DNA of 23,337 bases from Oscillibacter sp. CAG:241. GTDB lineage: Bacteria > Bacillota > Clostridia > Oscillospirales > Oscillospiraceae. The stretch is from assembly GCA_000435975.1 (NCBI GenBank), contig FR884116.1:1-23337 (forward strand), in the 5' to 3' direction. This document shows positions 14,352 through 22,648 of the stretch, one piece after another; the first letter of the stretch is position 1; every line of letters starts with the position of its first letter. The translations under genes and the position numbers were made by a program. The notes under the pieces were generated by a model, which was given only the letters and a program-made list of their open reading frames with translations, did no database searches and had not been told where the DNA came from.

Positions 14352-14546
14352 ATGCGATTTCCCCGAATCTACGAGGAGGACGGCTGCTGCACGGCGGCGG
14401 AGTGCGACCTGTGCGGCGGCGAAATTTACCGGGGCCGGCGATACTACCGCATCAACGGTCAAACGGTGTGTCCGGACTGTCTGGCAGACTATGCCCGGGC
14501 GGTGTTCGCGGGCTTTGCCTGCGGAGAGGAGGCGGCGGAATGGTAA
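14352..14546 (+). CDS. 64-residue zinc-ribbon-like protein of the terminase cassette
   Basis: Two CxxC knuckles (Cys18/21 and Cys40/43) about 19 residues apart, separated by a basic YRGRRYYRINGQTV hairpin, suggest a zinc ribbon; Cys12, Cys13 and Cys57 are extra. ATG 14352-14354 has AAAGGAG 9 nt upstream. Its stop overlaps the start of the next gene by 7 nt, so it is the first gene of a coupled three-gene operon with the terminase subunits. Similar tiny zinc proteins occur in phage packaging regions, but I cannot assign a function. Confidence 0.75.
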   Translation: MRFPRIYEEDGCCTAAECDLCGGEIYRGRRYYRINGQTVCPDCLADYARAVFAGFACGEEAAEW

Positions 14547-14905
14547 GGCGGGACGATGTCCCCTGGGCGGAGGTGCAGAAGCTCAACGCCCAGGGCTGGA
14601 GCTACCGGCAGCTGGCGGAAAAATTCGGCGTATCCTCCTCGGCCATCGGCCGCCGGGCGGTGCAGGAGTGCTGGCACGGCACCGATGCCCAGCGGGCCAA
14701 CGCCCGGCTGCGGAATCTGGCCGCCGGCCTTCGCCGCCAGGCAGAGCAGCGGCTGGCCGGTGAGCTGGACACCCGGGAGATCAAGGAGCTGACCGCCGTT
14801 CTGCGGGAGCTGATGAACCTTCAGCAGACCCTGGAGGGGCAGCAGCCCGGAGGCAGCCCCCTCCGGGTGGTGCTGGAGGAGGAAACGGAGGATTGGAGCG
14901 TATGA
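14540..14905 (+). CDS. HTH protein, probable terminase small subunit
   Basis: 121 residues with an N-terminal helix-turn-helix (about 22-42, YRQLAEKFGVSSSAIGRRAV) followed by a charged, probably coiled helical region (about 50-105) and an acidic C-terminus. Small terminase subunits bind phage DNA through such an HTH and oligomerise through the following helices. Placement directly before the large subunit, overlapping it as ATGA, supports this role. ATG 14540-14542 has GGAGG 7-8 nt upstream. A host-type HTH regulator is the alternative. Confidence 0.72.
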   Translation: MVRRDDVPWAEVQKLNAQGWSYRQLAEKFGVSSSAIGRRAVQECWHGTDAQRANARLRNLAAGLRRQAEQRLAGELDTREIKELTAVLRELMNLQQTLEGQQPGGSPLRVVLEEETEDWSV

Positions 14906-16266
14906 CGGAGAAAATCCTCACCATCGGCCGCCCCAATCCCCGGCAGCGGGAGTTTCTGGCGTGCGAGAAAAAATATGTGGCCTTCGGCGGGGCCCGGGGC
15001 GGCGGCAAAAGCTGGGCCGTCCGCACCAAGGCCAAGCTCCTGGCCCTGCGGTATCCGGGCATCCGGCTGCTGCTGGTGCGCCGGACCTACCAGGAGCTGG
15101 AAGCCAATCACATCCGCTTTCTTCGCCGGGAGCTGGCCAATCTGGCGGAGTACCGGGCCACGGCAAGGCAGTTCGCGTTCCCCAACGGCAGCGTGCTGGA
15201 CTTTGGCTACTGCGCCGCCGACGGCGACATGGACCGCTATCAGGGCGCGGAATACGACGTGATCTTCCTGGACGAGGCCACCCAGCTGAAGGAGGAGTGG
15301 ATGCGGCAGTTCGCGGCCTGTCTCCGGGGCGTCAACGGATTTCCCAAACGGCTGTATTACACCTGCAACCCCGGCGGCCCGGGCCACGGCTACATCAAGC
15401 GTCTGTTCATCGACCGGCGCTTTCAGGCCGGAGAAAACCCGGAGGACTATGTGTTCATCCCCGCCAAGGTCACGGACAACCGGGCTCTGCTGCGGGCCCA
15501 GCCGGACTATCTGCGGCAGCTGCAGGCCCTGCCCCGGCGGCTGCGGGACGCCTGGCTGGACGGCAAGTGGGACGTGTTCCAGGGGCAGGTATTCCAGGAG
15601 TTTACCAACGACCCCGCCCACTATCAGGACCGGCGGTTCACCCACGTCATCGCCCCCTTTGACATTCCCCGGGAGTGGCGGGTGTACCGCAGCTATGACT
15701 TCGGCTATGCCAAGCCCTTCTCCTGCGGCTGGTGGGCGGTGGACCACGACGGAGTCATTTATCGGATCCTGGAGCTGTACGGCTGTACCGGGGAGGCGGA
15801 TGTAGGCGTGCGGTGGACGCCGGAGCGGCAATTCGCGGAGATCCGCCGGATAGAGGACACCCATCCCTGGCTGAAGGGCCGGGATATCCAGGGGGTGGCG
15901 GACCCGGCCATCTGGGATACCAGCCGGGGGGAGAGCATTTACGAGACGGCTCTGCGGCACCGGGTCTATTTCACCCGGGGCGACAACCGGCGTATCCCCG
16001 GATGGATGCAGCTGCACTACCGCATGAGCTTCGATGAACAGGGGTATCCCATGCTGTATGTGTTCTCCGGGTGCCGGGCGTTTATCCGGACGATCCCGGA
16101 GCTGCTGTTCGATCAGACGGACGCAGAGGACGTGGACACCCGGCAGGAGGACCATGTGGCCGACGAGAGCCGGTACTTCTGCATGTCCCGGCCAATCCCG
16201 CCCCAAAAGCGGGACATGCCGCCTGTTTTGCGGGATGACCCGCTGAACATGCGGACAGACGGGTAA
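14902..16266 (+). CDS. phage terminase large subunit
   Basis: DNA-packaging ATPase and nuclease of tailed phages, 454 residues, normal length. ATPase half: Walker A GGARGGGKS (29-37), Walker B VIFLDEAT (120-127), coupling motif YTCNPGG (153-159). RNase H-like nuclease half: SYDFGY (Asp266), VADPAIWD (Asp334) and DHVADESRY (Asp421), so all three acidic positions are present. The ATG at 14902 overlaps the previous stop as ATGA; a TTG at 14893 is also in frame. No portal, capsid, tail, integrase or lysis gene adjoins it: uppP lies left and a terminator plus an unrelated surface protein lie right. It is a domesticated, satellite or remnant packaging module, but not visibly damaged. Confidence 0.92.
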   Translation: MTEKILTIGRPNPRQREFLACEKKYVAFGGARGGGKSWAVRTKAKLLALRYPGIRLLLVRRTYQELEANHIRFLRRELANLAEYRATARQFAFPNGSVLDFGYCAADGDMDRYQGAEYDVIFLDEATQLKEEWMRQFAACLRGVNGFPKRLYYTCNPGGPGHGYIKRLFIDRRFQAGENPEDYVFIPAKVTDNRALLRAQPDYLRQLQALPRRLRDAWLDGKWDVFQGQVFQEFTNDPAHYQDRRFTHVIAPFDIPREWRVYRSYDFGYAKPFSCGWWAVDHDGVIYRILELYGCTGEADVGVRWTPERQFAEIRRIEDTHPWLKGRDIQGVADPAIWDTSRGESIYETALRHRVYFTRGDNRRIPGWMQLHYRMSFDEQGYPMLYVFSGCRAFIRTIPELLFDQTDAEDVDTRQEDHVADESRYFCMSRPIPPQKRDMPPVLRDDPLNMRTDG

Positions 16267-16284
16267 ACCGGCATGTCTGACGCA

Positions 16285-16316
16285 GGAAGGGGCGGACAAA
16301 GTCGTCCGCCCCTTCC
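16285..16316 (+). terminator. terminator hairpin after the terminase gene
   Basis: 13-bp perfect GC-rich stem (16285-16297 with 16304-16316, 6-nt loop) 18 nt after the stop codon. No T-run follows, but the strength and position fit an operon end. Confidence 0.65.
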
Positions 16317-16319
16317 GGT

Positions 16320-16374
16320 ATTGAATACGAAAGACACCCCTGATGGGTTTCTTTCGTAACTATCTTCCTTTCCG
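16320..16374. repeat. 55-nt interspersed repeat, copy 2
   Basis: 53 of 55 positions agree with 10513-10567, in the same orientation. As there, it lies between the 3' end of a plus-strand gene and the 3' end of a minus-strand gene. Confidence 0.8.
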
Positions 16375-16408
16375 CCGCATATACCTTTTCTCTCTCCCTG
16401 ACAAACGC

Positions 16409-16447
16409 GTCAGCCCCCGGCGGACCGATGGTCCGCCGGGGGCTGAC
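16409..16447 (-). terminator. terminator of the surface protease gene
   Basis: 18-bp perfect stem (16409-16426 with 16430-16447, 3-nt loop) about 64 nt after the stop codon of the minus-strand gene. Only a short GTTTG follows. Confidence 0.7.
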
Positions 16448-16510
16448 TCTATGGGGGATGGGGCATCTCAGCGCGTGGGATGAAAGATCATCCCAGGCTG
16501 TTTTTCATGC

Positions 16511-19500
16511 TTAGCGGGTGCGCTTTCTGCGGGGCAGAACCACCACGGCGGCAGCCAGCAGAGCGGCGGAAGCCATCATCACGACCCACAGAGCAGTGTT
16601 GCTCTCGTCGCCGGTCTTGACACCGGGCTTGTAGTTGGGATCAGCCGCGCCGCAGACGGTGCACTTGCCGTCCTTATACTGATGGCCGGTGGCCTTGATG
16701 ACCTCGCCCTTCTTGATGGTCTCGCCGTTGGTCTTGCAGACCACGTCGCCGGTGTAGCCGTCCTCGGTGCAGGTAGGCTCCTTGGCGCCAACGATCTCGG
16801 TATCGTGGCCGGTGGCGGGGATGACCTCGCCCTTCTTCACAATCTCGCCGCAGATGGTGCAGACTTCGTCGCCGCTGTAGCCGTCCTCGGTGCAGGTGGG
16901 CTCCTTAGCACCCACCAGCTTGATCTTGTGACCCAGAGCGGGGATGACCTCGCCCTTCTTCACGGTGACGCCGCAGGTCTTGCAGACCTCATCGCCGGTG
17001 TAGCCGTCCTCGGTGCAGGTAGGCTCCTTGGCGCCAACGATCTCGGTATCGTGGCCGGTGGCGGGGATGACCTCGCCCTTGGTGATGACCTTGCCGCAGG
17101 CCTTGCAGACCACGTCGCCGGTGTAGCCATCCTCGGTGCAGGTGGCGGCCTTGGCGTTCACGGTCTCGGTCTCGGTGTGCAGGTCAGCAGCCAGAGTCTC
17201 AGCGTTGTTCACGGTCTGATCGTTGCGCTGGGTCTCGGTAACGGTGACGTTGATCTTGTCCAGAGCGGTGGGATCATTGACGGTGAAGGTCAGGGTGGCC
17301 ACGGTGGAACCGGCGGTCACGCCGTTCAGATCCACATAGCCCAGGGTGACCTTGCCAGCCTCATCCTTGTGGGAGGAGTACTGGGTGTTGAAGGAAACGT
17401 TGGTCAGGGTCAGGTTGGCGGCATCGTAATCCACGGTGAACAGGCCGTTGGTGGCGGCATCCTTGGCGATGACATCCACGGTGACGGTCTTTTCATCGGC
17501 GGAGACGGTGACCTTGGAGGCGCCGGCGTTCTCAACAGCGTCGCCCATGGGCAGGTTCACCACCTTGGCCACGGGGGCGGAAGCGTTCAGGGAGCCGGAG
17601 GCAGCCTTGGTCTCGGCGCCGTTGTAGCGCTGGATCTGAGCGGAGGTCATCTCCACAGCCTGAGCGGTGTGGACGGTGGTCTTGCTCATGGCAGCGTTCA
17701 CGGCCTCGGTGGCGTTCTCATTGGCGTGGTACATGGAGCCCACCAGGGTGGCGGGCCACACGCCATCGCCGAAGTTGCCGATGTCGGCAGCTTCCCACTT
17801 ACCAGTGTCCTCATTCAGGAGGATGCGGTAGACATGGCTGGCGTCGCCGGTGAAGTTGGACAGGTACAGAACCAGCTCCTGGCCCTCGACGGTGGCGTAC
17901 AGGGAGTCATACAGGTCGCCGTCATCGGTGGGGTTGGCAGCGTAGCCAACGTTAGCCAGGTTAGACTCGATGATGCCGAAGGAGGCGGTCCAGCTGTCCT
18001 TGCCGGTCTCCTCATCCACCGTGGGATAAACATTCATGGTCCAGATGTTGCCGGCGTCATCCAGCGCCAGGAACAGCTCGGTGTCGGTATCCTTCACGCC
18101 GTCCTTATCGGTGTCGATCTTGTTGGCACCCAGAGAGGTAACGGCGGTGAAGTAGGAAGCGTCGGCATAGAGCCACAGATACAGTCCGAGGTCGAAGGCG
18201 GACAGATCCAGGTTATCCACCGGCTTGGGAGCCAGGAAGTAGGTGGCGTACACGCTGGCCAGCATGGGCTTGGCCTCGGTGGAGTAAACCAGGCTGTACT
18301 CCATATCCCACATGGGGATTTCGCCCTCGAAGCCGGGATAGGTGGCCAGGGTCTTACCGGTATCCAGGTCCATCTTGTTGATGTTGAAGCTGCCATCCTG
18401 CAGATAGACGTCGCCGGTGCGGGCGTCGAAGGTGGAGGCAGACACGCTCTTGGTGGTTTCGAAGTTCACCAGCTTCTTCCAGGTGGCATCATGCTCCAGA
18501 TCCCAGGTGAAGAACTGGGCATCGCCGTTGGTATCCATCAGCGCGCCCACCAGGGTGGTATCCACGGTCTGGACGGTGACGGCGCAGGAGGCGGTGGCGG
18601 TGGGATCCTTGATGGAAGCCGCCGTGATGGTGGCAGTACCCTTGTTGACGCCGGTGATGATGCCGCGCTCGTTGACGGTGGCGACAGTCTCATCGGAGGA
18701 CTTCCAGGTCACGCCATCGGGATGCACGCCGAAGGGGCTGACCTCAGCGCTCAGAGCAGCGGTGCCGCCCTTGTACATCTTGATGGACTGCTTATCCAGA
18801 GTCACGGACACGGGGCCGCTGAGCTCTTCCTTGTTGAGGTTGATCTTGTAGGTGGCAGCGTTGTCGGCGTAGTCGCTGACCTGAATGTACAGGTGATCCA
18901 CGCCCTCGGCCTTGCTCAGATCCAGGGAGATGTCGGTGGCAGCGCCCAGAGCGGCACCCTCGGGGGAGCCGGCGGTGCGGTCCAGAATGGACATCTTGTC
19001 ATAGTCGATGAGGAAGGCGGCCGCCACATAGCGGTCATCCTGAGCGGTCAGGACCAGGCTGCGGGCGCCGGTCTCAGCATCCTCGCGGAAGTACACGTTG
19101 GACAGGACGGGCTCGGTCCGGTCGATGAAAGCGGTGTAGGTCCGGCTGGCGCCGTCGCCCAGGGCATCCCAGTTGGTGACGTGGGTGCCGTCGGCATTGT
19201 AGGTCACATAGTACTCGGGAGCCTCGGTGACCTTGACGGTGATCTTTTCGCCGTTAGCGGCAGCGGTGGGGGCAGTGTTCAGGCTGATGTTGCCCTGAGC
19301 ATTGCGCCAGGAAGCGCCGTTGGAGTAATAGTAAGCGGAGGAGGCGGGAGAACCGGACGCCTTATCATAGTAGACATTGCCGTTCTCGCCGGTGATGGTC
19401 ACCCGGGCATCCGCGGAGTTGCGGATCAGGGAGAAGTTAGCACGGGCAAAGACGGTGGTGTCGGGGTTGATGGCGGCGCGGTTGGGATCATAGGTCTCAT

Positions 19501-22500
19501 CCACGTAAGGATTGCCGCCGAAGTAGTACATGCCGGAATCGCCAGCGTACTGGACGGTCAGGGCCTGATACTTGGTGGCGTTCTTGTTGTAGGCGTACAT
19601 GTAGGGCACACGGGACTCGGTCTTGGCCTCATGATACTCCAGATAGCTGCCGATATCAAACATGGAGGGATCGGTCCAGCTGCCGTAGTAGCCCAGAACG
19701 GGGATGGAGTGGCTGTCGCCCTTGACACCCTCGGCGGAGGCAACCTCGTCGGCGTACACATAACCCTCGACATAGGTGCCGGCGTTGTCGCTGGCCTTGT
19801 CATACTTGTCCAGGCCCAGGACCTTGGCATTGACTTCCACATGGATGCTGCCGTTTGCGGGGATCTCCACGGTGCTCTTGTTCAGCTGCTGGAAGAACAG
19901 GTAAGCATCGTAGGTGTCGATGTTGCCGTCGTTGTCGAAGTCGGCGTTGTCCTTATTGGAGATGGAATCCAGGACGCCGGTGACATAGTCCAGGAGCGCC
20001 TGGCCGTCGGCCTTGGTGACCTTGCCGTCGCCATTGAAGTCGCAGTTGGCAAGACCCTCGGGAGCGGTCATCTCCACCATCTGGCCGTCCACGGTCCAGG
20101 TGACGTTGGAGGTCAGGTCGGTGGTCCAGGTATCCTCGAAGTTCACCTCGGAGCCGTCCTCGAACTGATTGGCGAAGACATTCTGGGTGAAGAAGTCGGC
20201 GCTGAGGTTGAAGGAGGTCGCAGCATCCTTCAGGTTGTAGATGGTGAAGCCGAAGCTGTACTCGCCGGTGCGGGCGGGATCGTCGCCCAGCTCCACCTTG
20301 ACCTTACCGTCGGCAGCGCCGGCGTTGGTGCCCTTATCCATCAGGATATAGGTGCCGGCAGAGGTGGCGGCGCCCACGTTGGCAAGGCCGGCGCCCTGCT
20401 GCATGACGGAATAGTAGCCATACTTGCCCTCGCCGTGATCCTGATACATGGGGACAGCGGTGGACATCAGCAGGGACTGAGCCAGAGCACGGGCGGTGAG
20501 GCCGGTCTTCTCCGTCAGCTTGTTGGCGCGGATGTACTGGGCCACCACAGCGGCCATACCGGCAACCTGGGGAGAGGCCATGGAGGTACCGGACATATTC
20601 TGGTAGCCGCCGCCATTCTGCAGGGAGTAGATATTGCCGCCAGGAGCGGTGATCTCGGGCTTCAGCTCCAGGGAGCCGGGAATGCCCCAGGAGGAGAAGT
20701 CGCTCATGGTGTAGTAATCAGCGGTCTGAACGTTCACGCCGGGCTTGGCGCCCACGGTGAGCTTGCCCACATAGTAGGTCACGCCGTTGGCTTCCTTCTT
20801 CTCGGCATTGGCCTTGATGATCTGGCCGTCAGACATCAGCAGGGAGACGTAAGGAGCAGTGCCGGTGTAGCCGTCGGTGGACATATTGATGGTGCCCGCC
20901 GCGTTGTTGACCACGATGGTGCCGATGGCGCCGGCGGCAACGGCGTTGTTGCCCTTGGCGGTGAAGTTGATTTCACCGCGGTTGCACATGGCAATGGCGC
21001 CCTTGAGCTCATCGCCCGCAGCGGCGAAGTCCTCGGGATTGCCGACGGCATCCACATAGACGAAGCGCTGCTCACCGGCCAGAGCGGTCATGGGCTGGAT
21101 GGGAGCCTCGGAGGTGTCGTTGTAGAACATCTTGGTGCCGGCGAACTCAATATAGTTGCCGGTGGAGCCAACGTTATCCACGGAGGCAATGCCCAGAGAG
21201 TTGGTGTAGGAGCCGGGGCTGCCGTTGGTGGCCCAGCTGACGCTCTCGGCGTAGGGATAGGTATAGGGGGTGTTCTCGAACCAGTGGCCGGAGTTACCGG
21301 CGGACATGGCGACCACCATACCGCTGTTGACAACAGCCTCCAGGATGGCCTGGTACTTGGCGTCAGACTGGCGGGAATAGCCGGGGTTGCCGCTGCCCAG
21401 AGACAGGTTGGCAGAATCGCAGCCCAGGATCATAGCGTCCTCGATGGCTGCCATGTAATCGGAATCGTAAGCGCCGCCGCCCTTACCGAAGACCTTCATG
21501 GTGTACACCTGGGCATCAGGGGCAACACCCTGGGTCAGAGCGGTATCCAGAGCAGGAGCGAAGGAACCGTCGGCCTGCTCAATGTAGCGGTTGCCGGCGG
21601 CAATACCGGTGACGTGGGAGCCATGGTCACCCTGCTTGTCGTTGTCGTGGGTGACATCCAGATCGGCGTCAATGTAGTTGAAGCCGAAGGGGATCTTGGC
21701 GCTGACATACAGGTCGGAGGCCTTCAGGTCGCCGTTCTTCTTGAGGGCGTTGAGCTTCTCCAGCTTGTCAGCGTAATCCGCAGCGGTGACGGGGGTGATG
21801 CCCAGGCCCTTGACAGCGTAGCTGTAGGCAGCGCCGTTGAGGGAGGGGTGATCGGTGTCAGCGCCGGTATCAATGATGGCCACCTTGGAGCCTGCGCCGG
21901 TGTAACCGTCAGCCCAGGCAACGCTGGAGCCGATCATGGAAGAGGAGGTAGCCATGTTGGGGTCGGTGGTCTCCGACTCCTTGACCACGCAAGGCTCATA
22001 CTGCGTCTCGATCAGGACGGAATCAACACCCTTGATCTTCTCGATCTTCTCGATCTGGCCATACTGAACGTTGGCGGAGATGATGTTGGTGGCCAGGGTC
22101 AGATTCCAAACCACATCCAGAGACTGGCCGTCCAGGGCCTTCTTGGAGATGGTCTTGGCCATCTTATCCTGCTTGGATTCCAGCTTGTCGCGATACTTCA
22201 TCGCCTTTTTGCTGCCAGAGGCGATGTCGGACGCAGAAAAGCCCTTGTCCAAGGTGGAGGGGTCGCTCAGCACGATGGAGACGCGGACCACGTCCGTGTC
22301 GGCATACTGCTGCTGGGCTTCTTCCTCAACAGCCGCGTTTTCCTTGATGGGCAACTTGATGTTGTCCACCTTTTCCCAGGTGATACCGTTGTTCTCGCCC
22401 TTGGTCGCAACGGAGCTGCTGCTCATGGCCCAGGTGGGGGTCACGAGACTCAGCGTCAGTACGAGGGCAAGCATCACGGCCATCGCCCGTTTGAGGGTAT

Positions 22501-22513
22501 GCGCGTGTTTCAT
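16511..22513 (-). CDS. giant cell-wall-anchored S8 subtilase with dockerin-, Ig-, cohesin-like and Cys-repeat modules
   Basis: Secreted serine protease, 2000 residues. A signal peptide (1-29, cut after TWA) and a propeptide lead into an S8 domain with Asp215 (IIDTGAD), His300 (GDHGSHVTG) and Ser644 (GTSMASPQ), plus a PA-type insert at about 470-590. An Fn3-like region follows, as in lactocepin and C5a-peptidase relatives. Dockerin-type calcium loops lie at 825-836 and 858-869 (DxNxDGxVxxxD, DxDxDGxIxxxD). An Ig-like Big_2 domain spans about 1235-1320, and a cohesin-like beta domain about 1667-1766. Four 41-residue Cys repeats begin near 1791. The end is KTGD (1966-1969), a membrane helix and RRKRTR, a sortase-type anchor. 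Start ATG 22511-22513 has only a weak purine-rich binding site. Substrate unknown. Confidence 0.9.
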   Translation of the reverse strand: MKHAHTLKRAMAVMLALVLTLSLVTPTWAMSSSSVATKGENNGITWEKVDNIKLPIKENAAVEEEAQQQYADTDVVRVSIVLSDPSTLDKGFSASDIASGSKKAMKYRDKLESKQDKMAKTISKKALDGQSLDVVWNLTLATNIISANVQYGQIEKIEKIKGVDSVLIETQYEPCVVKESETTDPNMATSSSMIGSSVAWADGYTGAGSKVAIIDTGADTDHPSLNGAAYSYAVKGLGITPVTAADYADKLEKLNALKKNGDLKASDLYVSAKIPFGFNYIDADLDVTHDNDKQGDHGSHVTGIAAGNRYIEQADGSFAPALDTALTQGVAPDAQVYTMKVFGKGGGAYDSDYMAAIEDAMILGCDSANLSLGSGNPGYSRQSDAKYQAILEAVVNSGMVVAMSAGNSGHWFENTPYTYPYAESVSWATNGSPGSYTNSLGIASVDNVGSTGNYIEFAGTKMFYNDTSEAPIQPMTALAGEQRFVYVDAVGNPEDFAAAGDELKGAIAMCNRGEINFTAKGNNAVAAGAIGTIVVNNAAGTINMSTDGYTGTAPYVSLLMSDGQIIKANAEKKEANGVTYYVGKLTVGAKPGVNVQTADYYTMSDFSSWGIPGSLELKPEITAPGGNIYSLQNGGGYQNMSGTSMASPQVAGMAAVVAQYIRANKLTEKTGLTARALAQSLLMSTAVPMYQDHGEGKYGYYSVMQQGAGLANVGAATSAGTYILMDKGTNAGAADGKVKVELGDDPARTGEYSFGFTIYNLKDAATSFNLSADFFTQNVFANQFEDGSEVNFEDTWTTDLTSNVTWTVDGQMVEMTAPEGLANCDFNGDGKVTKADGQALLDYVTGVLDSISNKDNADFDNDGNIDTYDAYLFFQQLNKSTVEIPANGSIHVEVNAKVLGLDKYDKASDNAGTYVEGYVYADEVASAEGVKGDSHSIPVLGYYGSWTDPSMFDIGSYLEYHEAKTESRVPYMYAYNKNATKYQALTVQYAGDSGMYYFGGNPYVDETYDPNRAAINPDTTVFARANFSLIRNSADARVTITGENGNVYYDKASGSPASSAYYYSNGASWRNAQGNISLNTAPTAAANGEKITVKVTEAPEYYVTYNADGTHVTNWDALGDGASRTYTAFIDRTEPVLSNVYFREDAETGARSLVLTAQDDRYVAAAFLIDYDKMSILDRTAGSPEGAALGAATDISLDLSKAEGVDHLYIQVSDYADNAATYKINLNKEELSGPVSVTLDKQSIKMYKGGTAALSAEVSPFGVHPDGVTWKSSDETVATVNERGIITGVNKGTATITAASIKDPTATASCAVTVQTVDTTLVGALMDTNGDAQFFTWDLEHDATWKKLVNFETTKSVSASTFDARTGDVYLQDGSFNINKMDLDTGKTLATYPGFEGEIPMWDMEYSLVYSTEAKPMLASVYATYFLAPKPVDNLDLSAFDLGLYLWLYADASYFTAVTSLGANKIDTDKDGVKDTDTELFLALDDAGNIWTMNVYPTVDEETGKDSWTASFGIIESNLANVGYAANPTDDGDLYDSLYATVEGQELVLYLSNFTGDASHVYRILLNEDTGKWEAADIGNFGDGVWPATLVGSMYHANENATEAVNAAMSKTTVHTAQAVEMTSAQIQRYNGAETKAASGSLNASAPVAKVVNLPMGDAVENAGASKVTVSADEKTVTVDVIAKDAATNGLFTVDYDAANLTLTNVSFNTQYSSHKDEAGKVTLGYVDLNGVTAGSTVATLTFTVNDPTALDKINVTVTETQRNDQTVNNAETLAADLHTETETVNAKAATCTEDGYTGDVVCKACGKVITKGEVIPATGHDTEIVGAKEPTCTEDGYTGDEVCKTCGVTVKKGEVIPALGHKIKLVGAKEPTCTEDGYSGDEVCTICGEIVKKGEVIPATGHDTEIVGAKEPTCTEDGYTGDVVCKTNGETIKKGEVIKATGHQYKDGKCTVCGAADPNYKPGVKTGDESNTALWVVMMASAALLAAAVVVLPRRKRTR
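16652..17143 (-). repeat. four 123-nt in-frame tandem repeats (41-residue Cys modules)
   Basis: Units begin at 17143, 17020, 16897 and 16774 on the minus strand. Each encodes TCTEDGYxGDxVCxxCG followed by KKGEVIPATGH. The fourth unit loses the second Cys of its CxxC (CKTNG) and is followed by a truncated CTVCG. A single Cys plus a CxxC per unit suggests metal or disulfide-stabilised stalk modules. Confidence 0.85.
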
Positions 22514-22560
22514 ATGCGTACTCTCTCTTTCTCCGGTTTATACCGGTAAAGTTGGGTACT

Positions 22561-22607
22561 GGATCGGTTCGGGCCGCCGTGATGCCCTATCAGCCGGCCT
22601 GTCCGAT
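22561..22607 (-). promoter_or_regulatory. structured 5' leader of the surface protease mRNA
   Basis: Three nested complementary blocks: ATCGG (22563-22567) with CCGAT (22603-22607), GGCCG (22572-22576) with CGGCC (22595-22599), TGAT (22580-22583) with ATCA (22589-22592). The hairpin would begin about 6 nt after the predicted transcription start. No known riboswitch consensus was recognised. Confidence 0.4.
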
Positions 22608-22619
22608 ACAGCTATGGTT

Positions 22620-22648
22620 ACTATACCATGTTTCCTTGTCCAGCGCAA
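22620..22648 (-). promoter_or_regulatory. promoter of the surface protease gene
   Basis: Minus strand: -35 TTGCGC (22643-22648), 17-nt spacer ending TGG, -10 TATAGT (22620-22625), giving a leader of about 100 nt. Confidence 0.5.

Noticed and set aside
14352..16266. A complete prophage
   Set aside because: No portal, head, tail, integrase, repressor or lysis genes within the window and no flanking att repeats seen; only the packaging genes are present.
16652..17143. Possible CRISPR array
   Set aside because: The 123-nt repeats are in-frame protein modules with no unique spacers between short repeats and no cas genes nearby.
16682..22549. A 1955-codon open frame on the plus strand opposite the surface protease
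   Set aside because: Shadow of the GC-rich, strongly biased codons of the minus-strand gene: Gly/Val/His/Leu-rich translation, no domain, no promoter or ribosome binding site, and the minus-strand frame has clear catalytic motifs.
22561..22613. Cyclic-di-GMP or other known riboswitch in the protease leader
   Set aside because: The conserved GEMM core strings (CAGGGCAAACC, ACGCAAAGC) are absent; only a nested hairpin is supported.
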